Notes under the pieces: model-generated
Told to the model about the DNA's origin: nothing
What the model saw: only the letters and a program-made list of their open reading frames with translations
The model's database searches: none
In this document: positions 49,923 through 58,676 of the stretch, piece after piece
How positions within the stretch are numbered: position 1 is the first letter of the stretch
Layout: every line of letters starts with the position of its first letter
Assembly (NCBI GenBank): GCA_900769555.1
Contig: CAAGHA010000070.1
Coordinates: 3,435 to 67,434, forward strand
Reading direction: 5' to 3'
Source of the DNA: Bacteroidales bacterium
Lineage (GTDB): Bacteria > Bacteroidota > Bacteroidia > Bacteroidales > Paludibacteraceae
DNA length: 64,000 nucleotides
Translations under genes and position numbers: made by a program

Positions 49923-50928
49923 GATACTATTAATAGGACCTAATTTTCATTATTTTTTAAGTTCTATTGAACTCGCTTTCAAACAAATTGGATATCAAGT
50001 ATTTGTTTGTCCATATGATAATCCTATTCACCCATATAATGCAATAAATGCAATACGATATAAAATAAGTAAAGATAAATTACGTCTAAAGGAGTCATCG
50101 AGATGTAATTTTAGAAATTATGTTGAGGAATTTTTTAAAATAGTTGAGCCATCTATTACCATCATTATAAATGGTGATAACTTATGTCCATCAAGTGTAA
50201 AATTATTTTCTGAAAGTAGTAAAGTGGGGATATGGTTATTTGATAGTGTGCAAAGAGTAACTGATTGTTTGCCTATATTGAGCTATGCTCATAAAGTGTT
50301 CTGTTATGAAAAAGAAGATATATCTTTCATAAAAGCTAAATGTGATATAGATGCTTTTTTTTTACCTCAGGCGGCAAGTCAATTGTTATACAATAAATTA
50401 AATTTAGAAAAAAAGTGGGATATTGTTTTTGCAGGAGATATATTTAATAGCAAGAAAAGACGAAAAATAATTCCCAATGTTGTAAATAGGTATTCAAATT
50501 TATCAGTGTGTATATGGGGAGTTTATAAACCAATATATAAGGGCCTAAAAAATTGGTTAACAAGGGAACGAAAGGATGTTTATCGTAATTGTAATGCGAG
50601 TGTTGTTCAACTGAATGTGGATTATAATAAATCACGAATAGTTTTAAATGTACATCATGAGCAACAAAAAAATGGAGCTAATCCTAAGGTTTTTGAAATA
50701 GCGATGTCTGGAGCATATCAAATTTGTGATGCAAATCCATACATAGAGGAATTATTCCCCAATGGCGAAATTGGGATTTATCATGATGAACAGGAGTTGT
50801 ATGAGTTAATAGATTATGCACTTAACCATGATATGTCAGAGCATGCTGAAAAAGCTTATCAAATTGTTATTAAGGAACATACTTTCGTTTGTAGAGTTAA
50901 ACAGATTTTGGAATTGTTGAACACGTAG
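49915..50928 (+). CDS. CgeB/YkvP-like glycosyltransferase
   Basis: 337 residues. Rossmann-type start MNKILLIGPNFHYFLSSIE. The GT-B C-terminal half has DIVFAGDIFNSKKR (about 163-176), KSRIVLNVHHEQQKNGANPK (about 239-258) and VFEIAMSGAYQICDANPYIE (about 259-278), the sugar-nucleotide-binding block of the CgeB/GT1-like family. Acceptor and donor are unknown. It overlaps licD by 8 nt and precedes a GT4 gene by 10 bp, so it belongs to the same operon. Confidence 0.8.
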   Translation: MNKILLIGPNFHYFLSSIELAFKQIGYQVFVCPYDNPIHPYNAINAIRYKISKDKLRLKESSRCNFRNYVEEFFKIVEPSITIIINGDNLCPSSVKLFSESSKVGIWLFDSVQRVTDCLPILSYAHKVFCYEKEDISFIKAKCDIDAFFLPQAASQLLYNKLNLEKKWDIVFAGDIFNSKKRRKIIPNVVNRYSNLSVCIWGVYKPIYKGLKNWLTRERKDVYRNCNASVVQLNVDYNKSRIVLNVHHEQQKNGANPKVFEIAMSGAYQICDANPYIEELFPNGEIGIYHDEQELYELIDYALNHDMSEHAEKAYQIVIKEHTFVCRVKQILELLNT

Positions 50929-50938
50929 TAAGTAAGTT

Positions 50939-52033
50939 ATGGCAAAACTTCTTTTTATATGGTATAAACGCTCAAAGGGTATATTGGAAGGGGGAGGACA
51001 ATGTTCTTTGCGCAATTTTAATTCGCTGTATGAAATATTAGGTGCAGATAATATTGATTCATTTTATGTTCATGATGAGTATAAAAAGAAGTCAATGTTA
51101 GATTATCTGTTTGGAGGTATATTTTTCTTGTTTAATTATTTTTATGGATTGTCGCCAAGGCGGTTAAGGAAATTTTTGGACGATGCGTATCAATATGACT
51201 ATATTTTTATTGATAGAAGCGTTTTTGGGATGATGGCAAAAAAGTTAAAAAAAAATGGTTACAAAGGGAAAATTATCACTCATTTTCATAATGTAGAATC
51301 AATCTATTTTGATGCGTTGCTGCCTAAATGGTTACCTGGTAGGTATGTTTTACTCCATGCTGTAAATAAAAATGATGAATATGCGTGTCGATATTCAGAT
51401 GAAATCATAGTTTTAAATGATAGAGATAGAAATATTTTATGTCAAAAATATGCTCCTTCTTGTCGTATATCGTCTATTCCTATTGCTTTGTTAGATAAAT
51501 TTGGTGAAGAACAAATTAATAATGATCAAATGCGGAAATGTCCGATATGTTTATTTTTCGGGAGTTATTTCACACCCAATAATCAGGGTGTTTTATGGTT
51601 TGTTGACAATGTTCTACCATATGTAAATATTGAAATGAAGATTGTTGGCAAGGGTATGGATAAACTGAAGGCAGAGTCGTCTAAACTAGAATCTATTGAT
51701 GTTGTTAGTGATGTTCCTGATTTGTCTTCTTACTTAAACGAAGCCGATATTATTGTGTTGCCTATATTTTCCGGAAGTGGAATGAAAGTTAAGACTTGCG
51801 AAGCTTTGATGTATGGAAAAAATATTATAGGAACTAAAGAGGCTTTTGAAGGTTATGATCTCGATTTTCAGAAGGTGGGAGGACTCTGTAATAATGCAGA
51901 AGAATTTATTATGAAGATAAATGATTTTGTAGATAATCCGCGTCCGCGTTTTAATACCTATGCTCGTCAAATGTTTGTGAAAAATTATTCACATGAAGCT
52001 GTAAAGCAATTGTTTATAGATTTTCTAAAATAA
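50939..52033 (+). CDS. glycosyltransferase family 4-like protein
   Basis: 364 residues. GT-B fold: N-terminal FIWYKRSKGILEGGGQCSLR (about 6-25, Gly-rich loop), ITHFHNVESIYFD (about 113-125), and the C-terminal donor site FFGSYFTPNNQGVLWFVDNV (about 204-223), ADIIVLPIFSGSGMKVKTCE (about 268-287). It likely transfers one sugar of the surface glycan built by this operon. Donor unknown. The gene ends before a -7-like box that may give the last gene its own transcript. Confidence 0.86.
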   Translation: MAKLLFIWYKRSKGILEGGGQCSLRNFNSLYEILGADNIDSFYVHDEYKKKSMLDYLFGGIFFLFNYFYGLSPRRLRKFLDDAYQYDYIFIDRSVFGMMAKKLKKNGYKGKIITHFHNVESIYFDALLPKWLPGRYVLLHAVNKNDEYACRYSDEIIVLNDRDRNILCQKYAPSCRISSIPIALLDKFGEEQINNDQMRKCPICLFFGSYFTPNNQGVLWFVDNVLPYVNIEMKIVGKGMDKLKAESSKLESIDVVSDVPDLSSYLNEADIIVLPIFSGSGMKVKTCEALMYGKNIIGTKEAFEGYDLDFQKVGGLCNNAEEFIMKINDFVDNPRPRFNTYARQMFVKNYSHEAVKQLFIDFLK

Positions 52034-52038
52034 TTTTA

Positions 52039-52046
52039 TACTTTTG
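52039..52046 (+). promoter_or_regulatory. possible -7 box upstream of the last glycan gene
   Basis: TACTTTTG fits TAnnTTTG and lies 40 bp before the ATG at 52086. It includes the TTG (52044) that would otherwise extend the frame 14 codons. Confidence 0.4.
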
Positions 52047-52085
52047 TACATATTAAGTACATTTAATTTAAGTAATTTTTGTTTA

Positions 52086-52961
52086 ATGACAATTGGTTCT
52101 TTGCGTATAAAGTTTTTTTGTCGTTCATTCGACTTGCGTCTGTACCTTTTATCTAAAGGCTTGTATGAGTCTTTAGGGTATGAATGTGTACGTTTGACAG
52201 ATCAATCTGCTGATGGTTATTTTTATACAATGTTGGCAGATAAGGATTGTGATATTGCTATAAATGTAGATGAAGATTGTTTTATCACAAATTTTGACGC
52301 GGTGATGGAGCTTTTGGATTATGTCATAGAAAACAAAGTGGCAAATGCCGGATGCCCAGATGGAGGTGGAGCTGTTCCTCGAGGTGCAAATCCTATCGTT
52401 ACAAATCCATTTTTTAACATTTTTGATCTAAGAATTTTACGAGAAAAATTTTCAGTGAATAATGTCAAAAATTTTGATTACCAAGTGCATATAAAAGAGA
52501 TGATAGAAGTTTTCCCTAAAGAAATGCTTTATGAAGGTCGTAATTTTAACTTTGATTGGTATGACTCAGAGCCCTATTATCCGTATTTCTTTTGGCAAGC
52601 TTATAATACCAAGACATTGTATTTGCATTCAAAACTGCATCCTGATGGATGGACAACCATTTTGTATAATCATAAAGGTGTAGAAATGTGTCGCCACACT
52701 TGGTTGGCTCGTTTTTATTCTGTTCCTTCATTTTTAGTAAACTTTTGGCAAGCCAATGCGGGTAAACAAAAACAAAGGATCGATTCAGTTATAAATGAGT
52801 CATACGCAATTAGAGGTATAGAGAAACCTAAATTTGGCATAAAGGATAATTTTTTATTCTTTTTAAATAAGATTACCCGATGGATGATAAAAGTTCCGCA
52901 GAGAGTGGCTGGGTGGCCTAAGAAAATTAAAAAGAAAATAGCAAAATTTAGAAATTCTTAA
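52086..52961 (+). CDS. putative glycosyltransferase-like protein of the LicD operon
   Basis: 291 residues from the ATG at 52086. A motif rich in acidic residues, DIAINVDEDCFITNFDAVME (about 58-77), resembles the metal-binding DxD region of GT-A glycosyltransferases. CPDGGGAVPRGANPIVTNPF (about 92-111) and a Tyr/Trp-rich stretch FNFDWYDSEPYYPYFFWQAY (about 154-173) follow. The C-terminus is basic (KKIKKKIAKFRNS). I do not recognise the family with certainty. Its place at the end of the operon suggests addition of a terminal sugar or modification. Confidence 0.55.
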   Translation: MTIGSLRIKFFCRSFDLRLYLLSKGLYESLGYECVRLTDQSADGYFYTMLADKDCDIAINVDEDCFITNFDAVMELLDYVIENKVANAGCPDGGGAVPRGANPIVTNPFFNIFDLRILREKFSVNNVKNFDYQVHIKEMIEVFPKEMLYEGRNFNFDWYDSEPYYPYFFWQAYNTKTLYLHSKLHPDGWTTILYNHKGVEMCRHTWLARFYSVPSFLVNFWQANAGKQKQRIDSVINESYAIRGIEKPKFGIKDNFLFFLNKITRWMIKVPQRVAGWPKKIKKKIAKFRNS

Positions 52962-52967
52962 TTAAAA

Positions 52968-53005
52968 AAGACCGAGCAAGTTGTTAAGTTGCTCGGTCTT
53001 TTTTT
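52968..53005 (+). terminator. bidirectional terminator between glycan operon and yfhO-like gene
   Basis: AAGACCGAGCAA (52968-52979) and TTGCTCGGTCTT (52989-53000) form a perfect 12-bp stem with T on the right and A on the left, so both convergent transcripts end here. Confidence 0.92.
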
Positions 53006-55565
53006 AAGATTCGCTGTCTATCTTTTTTCTTTTGTAGTACATTATAAGAACACAGATAGTAGTCAGACAAAATATGCCAAAACATATAAGCGATAGAATA
53101 TTTCCCATCTTAACAGCTTCTGGTTCAAATACCATTTCTAATGAGTGGATTCCATTTGGAATGATTGCCCCTCGTAGGATATAGTTGGTGCGGATTAGAG
53201 GTATTTCAGTTTCTCTTTTTCCTTCCTTATTTAGTGTATATAGATGCCATCCATGAGGATAGTAAATTTCTGAAAATATAGCCAATCTATTTTGTTTTAA
53301 ATGTGCATCATAAGTGATTTTATTAGGCTGATATTTTGTTAATTTTATGTATTCCTCATTCTCTCTACTAAGCGAAACATTATCCTCGATAGATATTCCT
53401 TTTACGTAAGAAGTATCTAAAATAGCGATCCTATGTAAATCTACAAATTTTAGGGCTTCAATTTCCTTGTTCGGAGTGTTTACTAAGAGTAAACTATCAA
53501 CTAACCAACAATTTCCCATTGCGTAAGGGTTGTTAACTGCTATTTGTTCTCCATTTTGGAGTGGAACAATCGCATATTTCATATTTAACATGTTAAGAAC
53601 AGGGAAATCATTACCTTTTGCAGAATCTGGAAGTGAAAACCCTTGAGTTTGCATAATTACTTGCATAAGAGGATTCATCTCAGGTGCAATGTGATTATCT
53701 ATCATATCTTGATAGCGACGAAGTTTCGCTGCATGATATCCACCAATAGATTTTAAGTAATAACTTGTTCGAGCCTCATTAAATGTGTTAGTTGTTAAAT
53801 TAAGTACGCGAAAATGATCAGGATCTTTTAATAGTTCCTTTTCATAAGGCAACATTTTAAAAGCTTTATCTCTATCTTTTGTAGAAACAAACATTTCATC
53901 GTTGCAGAATCGCTTATTAACAATCCACATGTCTGCGACAATTAAAATCATTAATGCTAATCCGGTGTACAAGGTAACTTTTTTACTATCTTTACTATGA
54001 TAAATTGAATATGCATACCAAAAGATAACTCCTGTTCCCATTAAAATAAAGAAGAAAGAACGCCATGCATCAGAACTGATTAATTCTTTACGTTGTTCCA
54101 AAATTGCATTATAGATTTGTTCTCCAACATTTTGTTTCCATTGTATATCATAACTTGATGTTACATCAATAGTCCCACTAAATATTGCGGTAATTAAACA
54201 TATAGTACCGGTAATTCCTCCTGCTATTAATATGTTATTGCGAAGTTTTTCCCAACTCTCATTTTTAGTTGATATTTCTTTAATAGCCAAGAATCCAAGT
54301 AAAGGAATAGTTATTTCCGCTACAACTAAAATACTTTCAACAGCTCTAAATTTATTGTACATAGGGAAGTATTCGAAAAACAGTTCTGTCAATCCGATAA
54401 AATGACGTCCCCATGCTAACGCAATTGAGAATAGAGTAGCGACAAGTAAAGCCCATTTATAAGGTCCTTTGACGATTAGTAGTCCTAACAAAAATAAGAA
54501 ACATACAATCGCGCCCATATATACGGGTCCACTTGTAAAAGCTTTATCTCCTCTATAGGTAGGAACACTTTGACAAAATTGTTTAGCTTGACGAGTTGAT
54601 ATACCCATCTTCTTCAAATCTTGTTCAAGTTGAGAATCTTTCCCTAGATTATATCCACTTGCACCTCCCATGTAATTAGGGATTAAGAATGTCATAGTTT
54701 CGTTAATACCATAACTCCACGCCGTTGCGTAATCTAAATCTAGTCCCTCAGTCTTATTTTTATCATCAGTTTCCTTTACTAAATCAGAATGACCTCCGCG
54801 CATTGTTTCTTGAGCATATTCATTATTTGAAAATACTTTTGCACTACCCATTCCCAATCCAACGAGAAATGATATTGCAAAAATGCTAGAAGCAATTCCA
54901 AAATGTTTCCATTCCTTATTTTTATATGCGATTGCCAACTCAGCAAAGAAGAATATACCAATCATTAAGCAGATATAATAAGACATCTGAGGATGTAAGA
55001 AAAAACCAATATAGGTAAATAGCATAGTTAGCAACGCTCCCCAGCCATACTGTTTTCGATATATAAGAAGAAATCCGATAACAACGATTGTCATCCATGT
55101 TATCGAGTAACATTTTCCGTGATGTTGAGCTGCAATGATAATAAAGAAGTAACTAGATAAAGAAGTAGCAAAGGCTCCGGCCATGCTTATCCATCTATTG
55201 ATATTGAATGTTCGAAGAAGAAGAAAAAAAGAACATAGATAAAATAAGAATAGTAAGGCAGTATTTCTCACACCCCAAGAAAAGAAAGTATTGATAGGTT
55301 TCATGATTTTATCAATAATAAAACCACCATTCCCTCCTATTTGATAATTGGGCATACCGGAGAACATAGAACCAGTCCAGAATGAGTGTTCTCCTGTCTC
55401 TTTTTGGAAATTTACTCCTTCTTGTGTGGCTGCGATTCCATTTACACTATCTCCTGCGTATATAACTTTCCCTTCTAGTGCAGGAAGGAAATAGAGGCAA
55501 GAAGCTACAATGAATATTGAAAGTATAATAGCATACGGAAGCCATTTGTTGAATGATATTTTCAT
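53004..55565 (-). CDS. YfhO family multi-pass membrane protein
   Basis: 853 residues. Twelve or more membrane segments occupy about residues 10-550. After these comes a long extracytoplasmic domain (about 560-820) with VLNLTTNTFNEARTSYYLKS and YYPHGWHLYT, and a last membrane helix (about 825-845). The N-terminal loop GKVIYAGDSVNGIAATQEG and the block SMFSGMPNYQIGG are typical of the Bacteroidetes branch. YfhO proteins of Gram-positives glycosylate lipoteichoic acid or lipids from polyprenyl-phosphate sugars (GT-C fold); here a sugar transfer in envelope synthesis is only inferred. It starts 28 bp after trpS. Confidence 0.82.
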   Translation of the reverse strand: MKISFNKWLPYAIILSIFIVASCLYFLPALEGKVIYAGDSVNGIAATQEGVNFQKETGEHSFWTGSMFSGMPNYQIGGNGGFIIDKIMKPINTFFSWGVRNTALLFLFYLCSFFLLLRTFNINRWISMAGAFATSLSSYFFIIIAAQHHGKCYSITWMTIVVIGFLLIYRKQYGWGALLTMLFTYIGFFLHPQMSYYICLMIGIFFFAELAIAYKNKEWKHFGIASSIFAISFLVGLGMGSAKVFSNNEYAQETMRGGHSDLVKETDDKNKTEGLDLDYATAWSYGINETMTFLIPNYMGGASGYNLGKDSQLEQDLKKMGISTRQAKQFCQSVPTYRGDKAFTSGPVYMGAIVCFLFLLGLLIVKGPYKWALLVATLFSIALAWGRHFIGLTELFFEYFPMYNKFRAVESILVVAEITIPLLGFLAIKEISTKNESWEKLRNNILIAGGITGTICLITAIFSGTIDVTSSYDIQWKQNVGEQIYNAILEQRKELISSDAWRSFFFILMGTGVIFWYAYSIYHSKDSKKVTLYTGLALMILIVADMWIVNKRFCNDEMFVSTKDRDKAFKMLPYEKELLKDPDHFRVLNLTTNTFNEARTSYYLKSIGGYHAAKLRRYQDMIDNHIAPEMNPLMQVIMQTQGFSLPDSAKGNDFPVLNMLNMKYAIVPLQNGEQIAVNNPYAMGNCWLVDSLLLVNTPNKEIEALKFVDLHRIAILDTSYVKGISIEDNVSLSRENEEYIKLTKYQPNKITYDAHLKQNRLAIFSEIYYPHGWHLYTLNKEGKRETEIPLIRTNYILRGAIIPNGIHSLEMVFEPEAVKMGNILSLICFGIFCLTTICVLIMYYKRKKIDSES

Positions 55566-55593
55566 ATAAATAAATGTTAGGGTAAAATCATGT

Positions 55594-56583
55594 TTAAAAT
55601 TGTCTAAATCCCATTATTTCTCTTACTTCACGTATTGTTTTTCTTGCACTTTCTTGTGCTTCTTCTTTTCCGCGTGCAACAGCTTTTCTAAGAAATTCAG
55701 GATGGGCATCAAGTTCAGCTATTCTCTCTCGAATTGGATTGGTTGCTTCTATGATATCAGCTGCCAATTGTTTCTTTAGATCGCCATATCGAATAGAACA
55801 ATTGTTCCATTGTTCATCAAAGAACGCAATTGTTTCCGGTTTTGAAACAATATCCATTAATGTAAACAGATTTTGGATACATTCAGGTTTCTCAGAGTTA
55901 GGTTCTGTTGGACCTTGGTCTGTAAGAGTTTTTTTAACCTTTTTTTCAATTACTTTTGGCTCATCAGCTAGGTAAATACAATTGCCTTCAGATTTACCCA
56001 TTTTACCACTTCCGTCTAGTCCTGGAATCTTAATCATTTTTGTTCCATCGCTATATGCGATAGGCTCTTTAAAATAATCAACTTTGTAGAAATTATTGAA
56101 TCGTTTTGCAAAATTACGAGTCATTTCAAGATGTTGTTCTTGATCTTTTCCTACAGGGACTTCATCTGCGTTATGAATGAGGATATCTGCAGCCATCAAA
56201 GTAGGGTAGGTTAGTAATCCTGCATTTACGTTTTCTGGTTGTTTCCTAGCTTTATCTTTAAAAGAGGTTGTCTTTGTTAATTCTCCTAAATATGCATGCA
56301 TATTTAGCATTAAGTATAACTCAATAACTTCCGGTACATCGCTTTGAATAAATATGGCTGATTTTTCAGGGTCTAAGCCGCATGCCAAATATTCTGTCAG
56401 TACTCTTTTTACATTTGGATGTAGAAGAGCTGGATCAGGATGGGTTGTTAAAGAGTGATAATCAGCGATAAAGAAAAAACATCTATTTTGCTCTTGCATA
56501 CGGATAAAATTCTTCAACGCTCCATAGTAATTCCCTAAATGTAAGTTTCCGGTTGAACGAATTCCACTGACAACTGTTTTCAT
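55594..56583 (-). CDS. trpS: tryptophanyl-tRNA synthetase
   Basis: 329 residues from the ATG at 56583; the frame continues to 56619, but that start lies in the predicted -7 box and MKTVVSGIRSTGNLHLGNY is the family start. It is a class I synthetase: the HIGH-type motif is GNLHLGNYYGALKNF (about 12-26), and KMSKS appears as GSGKMGKSEGN (about 191-201). DEVPVGKDQEQHLE (about 142-155) marks the active site. It probably shares a transcript with the YfhO gene. Confidence 0.96.
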   Translation of the reverse strand: MKTVVSGIRSTGNLHLGNYYGALKNFIRMQEQNRCFFFIADYHSLTTHPDPALLHPNVKRVLTEYLACGLDPEKSAIFIQSDVPEVIELYLMLNMHAYLGELTKTTSFKDKARKQPENVNAGLLTYPTLMAADILIHNADEVPVGKDQEQHLEMTRNFAKRFNNFYKVDYFKEPIAYSDGTKMIKIPGLDGSGKMGKSEGNCIYLADEPKVIEKKVKKTLTDQGPTEPNSEKPECIQNLFTLMDIVSKPETIAFFDEQWNNCSIRYGDLKKQLAADIIEATNPIRERIAELDAHPEFLRKAVARGKEEAQESARKTIREVREIMGFRQF

Positions 56584-56616
56584 CTTAATAAAGTTTAATT
56601 TTTTTTTATTATTTTG

Positions 56617-56624
56617 CAAAGGTA
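56617..56624 (-). promoter_or_regulatory. predicted -7 box for trpS
   Basis: On the minus strand TACCTTTG, 33 bp before the trpS ATG. Confidence 0.5.
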
Positions 56625-56688
56625 ATTAAAAAGAGTAATTTTGAAACATCCATTTTGCAGTTTATACTAAATTAATATAAAAAAGCCA

Positions 56689-57135
56689 ATGTTAATAGAT
56701 TTTATTTCTTATAAATATTCGATTTTGTTCGCAATCATAATTCTTATTGGTTGTATTGTATCTTCTCCTCCTGATGTTTATAATGCAATCAATGTAAATA
56801 TAGTAGTTTATGAGGATGTTAAAACTCATGAAGTGGTATGGTTGCGTGCATTTCAAGATACGATAGCGCACATATGCCTTTATTTTTGCTTAACCCTGTT
56901 AGTTATTTGGGAATACCAAAAAAAAAACAAAAAAGATATATCTAATATTAGAGCATTTCTTGTTGTGGTAGGTTTTCCTTTGATTTATGGAATACTGATT
57001 GAAATTTTACAAGAATACTTCTTTCCGCCTCGTTCAGCGGAAATTTTGGACGTGTTAGCTGATTTGTTTGGAAGTTTAGTTGCATACTTTTCAGCATTAT
57101 GCTACTTTTGTATTCGAAAAAGAATGGTAATTTAA
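56689..57135 (+). CDS. VanZ-like membrane protein (first copy)
   Basis: 148 residues with four hydrophobic segments (about 12-28, 62-84, 92-110, 118-140). The VanZ signature QDTIAHICLYFCLTLLV (about 58-74) and LIYGILIEILQEYFFPPRSA (about 100-119), with ADLFGSLVAYF after it, are complete. VanZ-type proteins can lower sensitivity to teicoplanin and other lipid-linked drugs, but most copies are of unknown role. It is paralogous to the following gene and lies 10 bp before it. Confidence 0.85.
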   Translation: MLIDFISYKYSILFAIIILIGCIVSSPPDVYNAINVNIVVYEDVKTHEVVWLRAFQDTIAHICLYFCLTLLVIWEYQKKNKKDISNIRAFLVVVGFPLIYGILIEILQEYFFPPRSAEILDVLADLFGSLVAYFSALCYFCIRKRMVI

Positions 57136-57145
57136 ATTAAAATAG

Positions 57146-57550
57146 ATGCGTTTTTTTAGAATTTATGGTTTGTCAATCCTCTCTTCTTTAGGAGTATTGT
57201 ATTTAAGTATTTTACGAGATGTTTCCCCACTTCATCTTCCTAAAATACCCTATTTTGATAAGGTGGCACATTGTGGACTTTATTTGGTTCTCTCGGCAGT
57301 GATTTGTTTTGAATTGTATAGACAACGATATACATTTTCAGATAAGATTATGTGGGCGTTTGGATTATGTTTTCCAATCTTATATGGTGGTTTGATGGAG
57401 TTGTTGCAAGAGTATTATTTCCCCCCTCGAACAGGAGATTGGTCGGATTGGATTGCAGATATTATTGGTGTTTTTGTGGCTTTTTTCTTATGTAAAAAAT
57501 TACTTCCGAAATACGTTAAACCGGAAAATCAAGGGATAAGTTGCCGATAA
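57146..57550 (+). CDS. VanZ-like membrane protein (second copy)
   Basis: 134 residues. Same plan as the first copy: FDKVAHCGLYLVLSAVICFE (about 32-51), PILYGGLMELLQEYYFPPRT (about 73-92) and DWIADIIGVFVAFFL (about 96-110). The motif E-LQEY-FPPR is kept in both, so this is a tandem duplication of complete genes, not a frameshifted one. The stop lies 26 bp before the phosphoesterase ATG. Confidence 0.85.
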   Translation: MRFFRIYGLSILSSLGVLYLSILRDVSPLHLPKIPYFDKVAHCGLYLVLSAVICFELYRQRYTFSDKIMWAFGLCFPILYGGLMELLQEYYFPPRTGDWSDWIADIIGVFVAFFLCKKLLPKYVKPENQGISCR

Positions 57551-57576
57551 TTATTGGGACTATATTTTCGATTGCT

Positions 57577-58665
57577 ATGCCACTTTTCTTTTTTTTGCTT
57601 TTTCTTGTTTTAGTTGTCGGGAATTCTTATATGATAACCAGACTATTACAGGGATTCCCTATCATTCCAACATGGGGAACAATATTGGTATGGGGGCTTT
57701 TATTTCTTCCGATTGTTTTGTTTATTGCGACTTTTTGTTTGAATAAAGAGGTTATGTCGTATTCTTTGATGAGGTTTGGTTATTTAATAGGATCATCATG
57801 GCTCTTTTTTGTTCTGTATATGGTTATTGGATTGCTAATTATTGATTTATTTAGAATTTGGTTTTTTATTCCGTATTCTTCTTCAATAATCGTTCTATGT
57901 ATAACCATTTTATTATTAAGTTGGGGCTATAAAAATTATACTAATCCAAAGATTAATACGGTTGATATTCGTTTGAATAAACACTTTGAAGGTGGTAGAT
58001 TAAAGGTTGTTGCAATTAGTGATGTTCACTTGGGATATGGAACAACAAGGGAGCAGCTAAGTAGTTATATTAGAAAAATCGAAGAACAAAATCCTGATAT
58101 GATAATGATATGTGGAGATCTTATTGATAATAGCGTAGTTCCTGTTTGTCAAGAAAAAATGTCAGAAACATTGTCATTATTGAATGCACCATTAGGTATT
58201 TATATGGTTCCAGGAAATCACGAATATATCAGTGGTATCGACGAATGTCAAAAATTGTTATCGGAAACAAATATTAAATTATTAAGAGATACCGTTATTG
58301 CGTTACCGAATGGGATTCAAATTATAGGGAGGGATGACCGATTTAATCGACAAAGACTCTCTTTGCAAGAGTTAATGAATTTATCAGATTCAAATAGTCC
58401 AGTGATAGTAATGGATCATCAACCATATGAAGTTGAGTTGTTTTCACAATTAGGAGGGGATTTGCAGTTTAGTGGACATACGCATAATGGACAAATTTGG
58501 CCTATTAGCATAATCACTGATTTCCTATTTTCTCAGAGTTATGGTTATCGACTATGGGGTGATACTCATGTTTATGTGTCATCCGGTTTGTCTCTTTGGG
58601 GACCTCCATTCAGAATAGGTACAGATAGCGAATTAGTGGTTTTTAATATTTATTCAGAGAATTAA
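57577..58665 (+). CDS. membrane-anchored metallophosphoesterase (YaeI-like)
   Basis: 362 residues from the ATG at 57577; a TTG at 57541 would overlap the VanZ gene. The first about 120 residues hold four membrane segments. The calcineurin-like domain follows with VAISDVHLGYG (about 146-156), MICGDLIDN (about 179-187), VPGNHEY (about 210-216) and FSGHTHNGQIWP (about 298-309), giving all metal ligands. Relatives cleave phosphodiesters or lipid pyrophosphates. Lying between VanZ-like genes and a GT4 gene, it may act on a lipid-linked glycan. Confidence 0.88.
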   Translation: MPLFFFLLFLVLVVGNSYMITRLLQGFPIIPTWGTILVWGLLFLPIVLFIATFCLNKEVMSYSLMRFGYLIGSSWLFFVLYMVIGLLIIDLFRIWFFIPYSSSIIVLCITILLLSWGYKNYTNPKINTVDIRLNKHFEGGRLKVVAISDVHLGYGTTREQLSSYIRKIEEQNPDMIMICGDLIDNSVVPVCQEKMSETLSLLNAPLGIYMVPGNHEYISGIDECQKLLSETNIKLLRDTVIALPNGIQIIGRDDRFNRQRLSLQELMNLSDSNSPVIVMDHQPYEVELFSQLGGDLQFSGHTHNGQIWPISIITDFLFSQSYGYRLWGDTHVYVSSGLSLWGPPFRIGTDSELVVFNIYSEN

Positions 58666-58676
58666 TCGTTAAGAAT

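Noticed and set aside
56689..57550. One VanZ gene broken by a frameshift
   Set aside because: Both frames have their own start, full set of membrane segments and full motif, so they are two paralogues.
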